The position numbers and the translations under genes are program-made. The notes beneath the pieces were generated by a model. It made no database searches. It worked only from the letters and a program-made list of their open reading frames with translations, and was not told the DNA's origin. From Rariglobus sp. (GTDB taxonomy: Bacteria; Verrucomicrobiota; Verrucomicrobiia; Opitutales; Opitutaceae), in the NCBI GenBank assembly GCA_029266495.1, contig JAQSWS010000014.1:1-64000 (forward strand): a DNA stretch of 64,000 nt. Direction: 5' to 3'. Below are positions 59,504 to 64,000 of this stretch, piece by piece (position 1 is the first letter of the stretch; every line of letters starts with the position of its first letter).

Positions 59504-61465
59504 CTACTCCCGAAGTCGCGGCGTGATAACGACCGTCAGCGTGGCTTCACGGGCGGGCGTGGCGAGGTCGATACCGATGCGAAGTGCCTTCGGTCCTTCC
59601 TCGGGAATGATGCCGAATACCGGCTCCTCCTTTACTGTTGCCGCCTCGGTCCGCCCGTCGGCGATCGCGGTCCAGCTCACGTTAACGTGCGTGGTTTTTC
59701 CATGCACACGGCAATTCCCCGTATCCATGGTTTCGTGACGTTGATCGGGACTCAGAATCAAGGCGGAACCAAAGATCTGCGGGGTGCGGAAGGTCACCCG
59801 GTCGCGAATTTCCAGGCGTCCCCCGTTTGCTCGTGAAAACGTGAAGGTGCGTGTGAGTTGTTCCAGCTCCGGCACGTCGTAGGCGCTGGTGAGGTCGATT
59901 TCCCAGACATCGATGTCGTCGGTGAACACGGTGCGCACGGTGACCGCGCGGGCTTCGGCTCCGTCGCGTTGCAAGCGGCCGGCCACGCGCGGCACGGGAT
60001 GCCCGAAGGAGTTCATGAGTCCGCTGGTGAAGCGTTTTTCGGAAAAGGTGTCGCGCACATAGGTGTCGCGTCCCGGATCGATGAGGAGCGGTTCGCCGTC
60101 GCAGAGGACGACATACGAGCCGAGGTCGTGATGGCGGTGAGACTGGCCGTTGTCGCCGCCTTTGAACGCGACGGCAAGTCCGCGTCCGGGTTCGGTGGAT
60201 CGTGCCACGAGGGCGCCGCCTTCGGGATACCAGCTGCGCGGCGGCGGCGGCGGCGCGGGCGAGGCGGATCCGACAGAACGAGAGGAGGCCAGGTCGAAAG
60301 CGGTGACGAAGAGGTGCGCGCCGAGCCCGTGGCGGTAATAGGAAAGACCATCGGGGGACCGATCCTCGGCGACGCCGGCGGCGGCCCCGTAGCGGCGCGT
60401 GCAAAAGGCATCGAGCCATGCCGGCGGAGGTCTTTCCATTTTGGAGTCGCCAAATGGCGGATACATGCCGCCGATGATTTCCCAGTCCGCGCCGAACCGG
60501 CCGATGCGCCGGACCTTTTCGTTTTGCATGCTCAGGTCGATCGCGCCGGAGGTGGAGAGCCGGATGGCCTCGGCCGCCATCGCGTAGTGACCGAAGCCAT
60601 ACACCCAGTAACCGATGCCCTCGTGGCAGTAGCCATCGCCGGCGTAGCCGTCGAGGAAGCGGCCGGTGAGCGTCTCGAAGGCGGCGGCGAACCAGGCGCG
60701 CTCGACCGGCGTTTCACACAGGAGGAGGGCGGCACCGCAGACGCCGGCGTTGCACACGGCGTTCCAGTTGCTGAGGCCGGTCATCCAGCGAAACAGGTGT
60801 TCGGCGTGGCCGCCTTCGCGCGCGCGTTTCGCGTAAGGCATGAGCACACGGTCACGGACCTCGGCGCGGATGCGGGCGCGGGTGGCGGGGGCGAGGCGGT
60901 CGCCGAGGAGGAAGTCGGTGGTGGCTACACTCCAGGCGCGGGCGGCGGCTGCGAGGTCGATCACCTGGCGGCAGCGGGTCCAGTCGGACTGGCCCTGCAC
61001 ATGGGCGGGGGCGGCCCAGGTGGGTTCGTCGAGAATGGCGGCGAGTTCGCGCTCGATGACGGACAGATAACGACCGGAGGCGGACAGGCCTTCGGCGAAG
61101 AGAAACACGTTGAGCCGGTGGGTGCGTTCGGAGAACGGCAGCTCGTAGCTTTTGCGGACGCCGGTGCGGGAATACTCGGCGAAGAGAGGGGCGTCTAATT
61201 CGGGAATGGGTTCGGCGGCGAGCCGGTCGGCGTTGGCGAGGAGAAGGACGACGGATTTTTCCCGGGCGCGGGCGTCCCAGAAAACGCGGTCGGAGAACGG
61301 GGGCGTGAAGAAAACCGGTCGCGCGGTGAGTTGGCGGGCGATCTCGTCCACCCGCGAGGTTTTGATCTCCGGGATCGAGGGCGCAGCCGGAGGCTGGCCG
61401 AAGACGAGGGCGGTGGCGCCCAGCACAACGCTCGCGGGCAGGAGACGTCGAAACGACGGCCGCAC
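59504..61465 (-). CDS. Heparinase II/III family polysaccharide lyase
   Basis: 653 aa. Signal peptide 1-23. The N-terminal alpha/alpha toroid (about 100-390) contains 'GLSNWNAVCNAGVCGAALLL'. The C-terminal heparinase II/III domain has 'GGDNGQSHRHHDLGSYVV', 'LCDGEPLLIDPGRDTY' and beta sandwich. Such enzymes cut uronic acid-containing polymers by elimination. It follows the PEP-CTERM gene by 38 bases on the same strand, so that promoter probably serves both. Confidence 0.9.
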   Translation of the reverse strand: MRPSFRRLLPASVVLGATALVFGQPPAAPSIPEIKTSRVDEIARQLTARPVFFTPPFSDRVFWDARAREKSVVLLLANADRLAAEPIPELDAPLFAEYSRTGVRKSYELPFSERTHRLNVFLFAEGLSASGRYLSVIERELAAILDEPTWAAPAHVQGQSDWTRCRQVIDLAAAARAWSVATTDFLLGDRLAPATRARIRAEVRDRVLMPYAKRAREGGHAEHLFRWMTGLSNWNAVCNAGVCGAALLLCETPVERAWFAAAFETLTGRFLDGYAGDGYCHEGIGYWVYGFGHYAMAAEAIRLSTSGAIDLSMQNEKVRRIGRFGADWEIIGGMYPPFGDSKMERPPPAWLDAFCTRRYGAAAGVAEDRSPDGLSYYRHGLGAHLFVTAFDLASSRSVGSASPAPPPPPRSWYPEGGALVARSTEPGRGLAVAFKGGDNGQSHRHHDLGSYVVLCDGEPLLIDPGRDTYVRDTFSEKRFTSGLMNSFGHPVPRVAGRLQRDGAEARAVTVRTVFTDDIDVWEIDLTSAYDVPELEQLTRTFTFSRANGGRLEIRDRVTFRTPQIFGSALILSPDQRHETMDTGNCRVHGKTTHVNVSWTAIADGRTEAATVKEEPVFGIIPEEGPKALRIGIDLATPAREATLTVVITPRLRE

Positions 61466-61503
61466 GGGTGACGCGGGGTCGGGGAGGATGAAAACGCGGG
61501 GCG

Positions 61504-62232
61504 TTATGCGCGACGACGGCGCACCACCACGAGGCCCAAGGCAAATGCGCCCGCGATCATCGCGTAGGTGGACGGCTCGGGAATGGTGGAGACGACTACG
61601 CTATTGAGAGCGAGGTTGTCGAAGCGGAGTGAAAGATTGCCGCTGCTCGAGTTGTCGGTGAAGGCGACGCGGAACGAGATGGTCTCGCCGCTGGAGAGAC
61701 CGGCGATGGACGAAAGGTCCAGGTCGACGTTGTAGCCGAGGTTGATCACGTTGCTGGCGGCGAGGGTGATCGGACTGTTGGTGGTGCTCCCGACCAAGGT
61801 GCCGGCGGTCGCGAAGTTATTGAGTGAATAATAGACGGCGCTGTTGGCCGTGTAGGTGGTCGAGCTGGCTCCGCTGTTGCTTCCGCCGAAATTGAAGGTG
61901 AGCGACGTCAGATCCAGGGTGTAACCTGACGCAACGCTGACGGTGAACGTTACCCAGACCGAGCTTCCCGAAGTGGGGACGGCGGTGGCTTTCGCGAAAA
62001 AAGTGCCGGTGCTGGTGGAAAAGGCGGCGTCGGTGTCGCTGGTAATGGATTTGGTGAGGCCGGTCGCCGTGACGCCCGGGTTCGCCGAGGAAAACGCGAG
62101 GGAGTCGCTGTTGTTGGTGATGTCGCCGGCGCCAAACGCATTATCCAAATAGGAGACGACCGTGGCGGCCGGGCAGATTGCGGCGGAGGCCAGCAGGGCT
62201 GAGGCAAGCAGGGCTAGACGAGGATGTTTCAT
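61504..62232 (-). CDS. PEP-CTERM sorting domain protein
   Basis: 242 aa from the ATG at 62232. Signal peptide 1-22 ends 'SAAICPA'. The body is Ser/Thr/Asn-rich and beta-structured. The C-terminus has 'IPEPSTYAMIAGAFALGL' and then 'RRRRA', the three-part PEP-CTERM signal (motif, hydrophobic helix, basic tail) used by exosortase. Exosortase is not in the window. It is probably a surface or matrix protein. Confidence 0.92.
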   Translation of the reverse strand: MKHPRLALLASALLASAAICPAATVVSYLDNAFGAGDITNNSDSLAFSSANPGVTATGLTKSITSDTDAAFSTSTGTFFAKATAVPTSGSSVWVTFTVSVASGYTLDLTSLTFNFGGSNSGASSTTYTANSAVYYSLNNFATAGTLVGSTTNSPITLAASNVINLGYNVDLDLSSIAGLSSGETISFRVAFTDNSSSGNLSLRFDNLALNSVVVSTIPEPSTYAMIAGAFALGLVVVRRRRA

Positions 62233-62299
62233 GGGGTTTTTCGGAGAGCGGTGGTGAATGAAGGGGAGACTAAGGACGAAAATGAAGGGGCCGGGCGGG

Positions 62300-62343
62300 G
62301 GTTCAACGTGCGCGCTGGTGAACTTATAAAGCAGAACGGGAGT
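62300..62343 (-). promoter_or_regulatory. Conserved 44-nt upstream element, copy B
   Basis: On the minus strand it contains CTGCTTTATAAGTTCACCA and ends CGTTGAACC. It sits between the esterase stop and the PEP-CTERM start. TATAAG is a plausible -10 about 90 bases before the ATG. Confidence 0.6.
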
Positions 62344-62369
62344 CGGGCTGAAAACGGCCGGCACCGGGG

Positions 62370-63239
62370 TTACGGCGCCGGGGCGGGCGGGAGATTCCGT
62401 CCTGCGGTTTTCTTGATGAAGCCGGGGATGAGAATCCATGCGCCATGGCGGGACATGCCGTGGTCGAGGCCGCCCATTTCGTGAAACTCGACCGCGGGAT
62501 GGCCGAGGTTGCGCAGGCTGGTGGCGAGGAGGTCGTTTTCCTCCACGCGATTTTTGTATTCAATTTTTCGATCACCGGTGATGAGGCAGATCGGCGGGAG
62601 ATCTTTTGACGCGTGGTAAAGCGGAGCGTGGCGATCGATGATGGGGCGGAGTTCGGGGCCGGTGTCGCCGAGGAGTTTTTTGACTTCGAAGTGGGTCGTC
62701 ACCTGGGCGCTCACCAGAATGAGGCCGGCGAGCTGGCGATGAGAAAGGCCATGCGCGGCGAGCCAGCGCGGATCCATGCCGACCATCGCGGCGAGGTAAC
62801 CGCCGGCGGAGTGGCCGGCGAGAAACACTTTCGTCGGATCGCCGCCGCGTTCGGCGATGTGGCGGAGCGTCCAGGCGGTGGCGGCGGCGGCGTCTTCAAG
62901 AAACGCGGGGAATTCCGCTTGCGGAGAGAGACGGTAACTGACGGCGACGAGGCCGAGTTCCTTGTCCTTGAGCTGGGGAAACGCGCGGCGGCCCCCGATG
63001 AGACCGCCGCCATGCAGCCAGATGACGGTGGCGAAGCCGGGGCGGTTTTCAGGGAAGTAAAGATCGAGGCGGCACTGACTGCGCTGGTAGTCGCCGGCTT
63101 TTTCGGCGGCGGGGCCTTCGTGGTAGAAGAGGTCGGTTTCGGTGGTGTAGGAGGCGGCGGCGGGTTTGGGCCGGGCCTCTTGCGCGACCAGGAGGCCGGG
63201 GACGATCAGGACGATTGCAAGGAGGCGGATAGGACTCAT
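62370..63239 (-). CDS. Secreted alpha/beta hydrolase (esterase/lipase type)
   Basis: 289 aa. Signal peptide 1-19. The oxyanion motif is 'WLHGGGLIGG', the nucleophile elbow GHSAGG, and the last His is in 'GGLDHGMSRHG'. This is the carbohydrate-esterase-like branch (BD-FAE type) often found next to polysaccharide lyases, where it removes acetyl or feruloyl groups. Its ATG overlaps the SGNH hydrolase stop as ATGA, so the two are made together. Confidence 0.87.
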   Translation of the reverse strand: MSPIRLLAIVLIVPGLLVAQEARPKPAAASYTTETDLFYHEGPAAEKAGDYQRSQCRLDLYFPENRPGFATVIWLHGGGLIGGRRAFPQLKDKELGLVAVSYRLSPQAEFPAFLEDAAAATAWTLRHIAERGGDPTKVFLAGHSAGGYLAAMVGMDPRWLAAHGLSHRQLAGLILVSAQVTTHFEVKKLLGDTGPELRPIIDRHAPLYHASKDLPPICLITGDRKIEYKNRVEENDLLATSLRNLGHPAVEFHEMGGLDHGMSRHGAWILIPGFIKKTAGRNLPPAPAP

Positions 63240-64000
63240 GGAGCGGGGCGCGCGGTCTGCGCGGGGTGCGGAGCTTCAGGGGCGGGTGGCCGAATGGAGA
63301 GTTTCAGGCGGGCATCCAGCTCGCGCAGATCGGCGGCCACCAAGGCGGCGATGACTCGCGCTCCCTCGGCGGTGAAATGAGTGCGGTCGCCTTTGCGATT
63401 GGTGCTCGCGGGGTTGATCTGGTTGGGGGTGAGGCGGGTCGAGCCCTCCTCGCCGAGACGGGCGAGGAGTTCGCCGCTCGAGGCGTGCAGGTCCACCAGC
63501 TTTACCCCCAGCTCGGCGGCAACCGCCTTCATGGCATCCGCGTAGGGCACCAGTCCGGAAGAGGGCGCGCCATTTTTGAAATAACGCCGGCGAACGGGAG
63601 TCACCAGGATGGGTTCGATTCCGGCCTCACGCGCTTCGCGCACGAAACGGCGGAGATTTTCCCGATAATCGGTGGCGGCGTCGGTGGCCTCCGGTTTTTC
63701 CTTCGGGTGCGAATCGTTGTGGCCGAATTGAATCAGCACAAAGTCGGGTTTGGCCGAGAGCACTTTTTGCCAGAGTTCCGCCGGGTAGGTTTTCGTGCTG
63801 AGTCCGCCGCGGGCCTCGTTGAGCACGGTGACCGAGGGCGCCAGGAACTCCGGGAGCAGCTGCCCCCAGCCGCGTTTGTTGGAGTCGGCCGGGTAATCGC
63901 ACACCGTGGAATCGCCGATCAAGGCGAGGGTGAGGCGCGGTGTCGCGGGGTCCTCTGCGCGGGTGACGGGGACCAGCGTTCCGGGGACGAGGGTGAGCGC
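63236..64000 (-). CDS. Rhamnogalacturonan acetylesterase-like SGNH hydrolase (5' end beyond the window)
   Basis: The frame is open to base 64000; about 254 codons are visible. 'LALIGDSTVCDYP' is block I with the catalytic Ser, 'RGGLSTKTY' block II, 'FGHNDSHPKEKP' block III and 'DRTHFTAEG' block V with Asp and His. This is the rhamnogalacturonan acetylesterase family (CE12), which deacetylates pectin side regions. The start of the gene and any signal peptide are outside the window. It is coupled to the downstream esterase gene. Confidence 0.9.
   Translation of the reverse strand, partial: ALTLVPGTLVPVTRAEDPATPRLTLALIGDSTVCDYPADSNKRGWGQLLPEFLAPSVTVLNEARGGLSTKTYPAELWQKVLSAKPDFVLIQFGHNDSHPKEKPEATDAATDYRENLRRFVREAREAGIEPILVTPVRRRYFKNGAPSSGLVPYADAMKAVAAELGVKLVDLHASSGELLARLGEEGSTRLTPNQINPASTNRKGDRTHFTAEGARVIAALVAADLRELDARLKLSIRPPAPEAPHPAQTARPAP

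Overview
The window looks like chromosomal DNA of a high-GC Verrucomicrobiota bacterium, most probably of the Opitutaceae. The reasons are a PEP-CTERM surface protein, a MoxR/DUF58/VWA/DUF4175/DUF4159 operon, secretin-homology modules with the 'EFEGF' signature fused to other proteins, several polysaccharide-active secreted proteins with their own AraC-type regulators, and weak or absent Shine-Dalgarno sites. No rRNA, tRNA, CRISPR array, transposase or prophage gene was seen. Genes are tightly packed, many with ATGA, GTGA or TGATG stop/start overlaps, and no gene-free stretch exceeds 300 bases.

Layout. 1-6.3 kb (minus): a GbsR-type regulator followed by a group-2-capsule-like export operon (KpsM, KpsT with a TPR tail, KpsE, KpsD) and the start of an alginate-lyase-family enzyme. 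6.5-9.7 kb: an MGDG-synthase-type glycosyltransferase, an SCP2-like protein and a class III aminotransferase. 9.8-28.7 kb: mostly housekeeping genes (PPi-phosphofructokinase, adenylosuccinate lyase, HolA, PrmB, MetX/MetW) mixed with a sulfotransferase, an FAD oxidoreductase/PocR-AraC pair, a metallo-hydrolase, a HAD hydrolase, a radical SAM protein and TPR/AAA proteins.

28.9-41.9 kb (plus): an eight-gene operon MoxR - DUF58 - BatA-like - VWA - DUF4175-like - DUF4159 - degenerate metallophosphatase/tetraheme cytochrome - thioredoxin/secretin-domain fusion. 42-45.5 kb: a helical protein and an ECF sigma factor with two membrane proteins. 45.5-47.8 kb: a BlaI/BlaR1 pair with two palindromic operators. 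The BlaR1 homologue carries the same secretin-homology module as the thioredoxin protein. 47.8-50.8 kb (minus): rpmH-rnpA-yidD-yidC. 51-53.9 kb: a PhyH/TIM-barrel pair divergent from an AraC regulator. 54-64 kb: secreted carbohydrate-related proteins (beta-helix proteins, one with golvesin-like and ricin-type modules, a heparinase II/III-type lyase, a PEP-CTERM protein, an esterase and a rhamnogalacturonan-acetylesterase-like SGNH hydrolase).

The most unusual signals are: (1) a perfect 10-bp-arm palindrome, TTGTCACTTA-T-TAAGTGACAA, found three times between genes; (2) a 44-nt element upstream of two surface or secreted genes with a partial third copy upstream of another, probably a shared promoter; (3) secretin-homology modules on both a thioredoxin and a BlaR1; (4) a compound palindromic element at the 5' end of the cytochrome gene; (5) 21-bp-spaced direct repeats in the AraC/PhyH promoter region; (6) a BlaI operator that covers the start codon, suggesting a leaderless mRNA.
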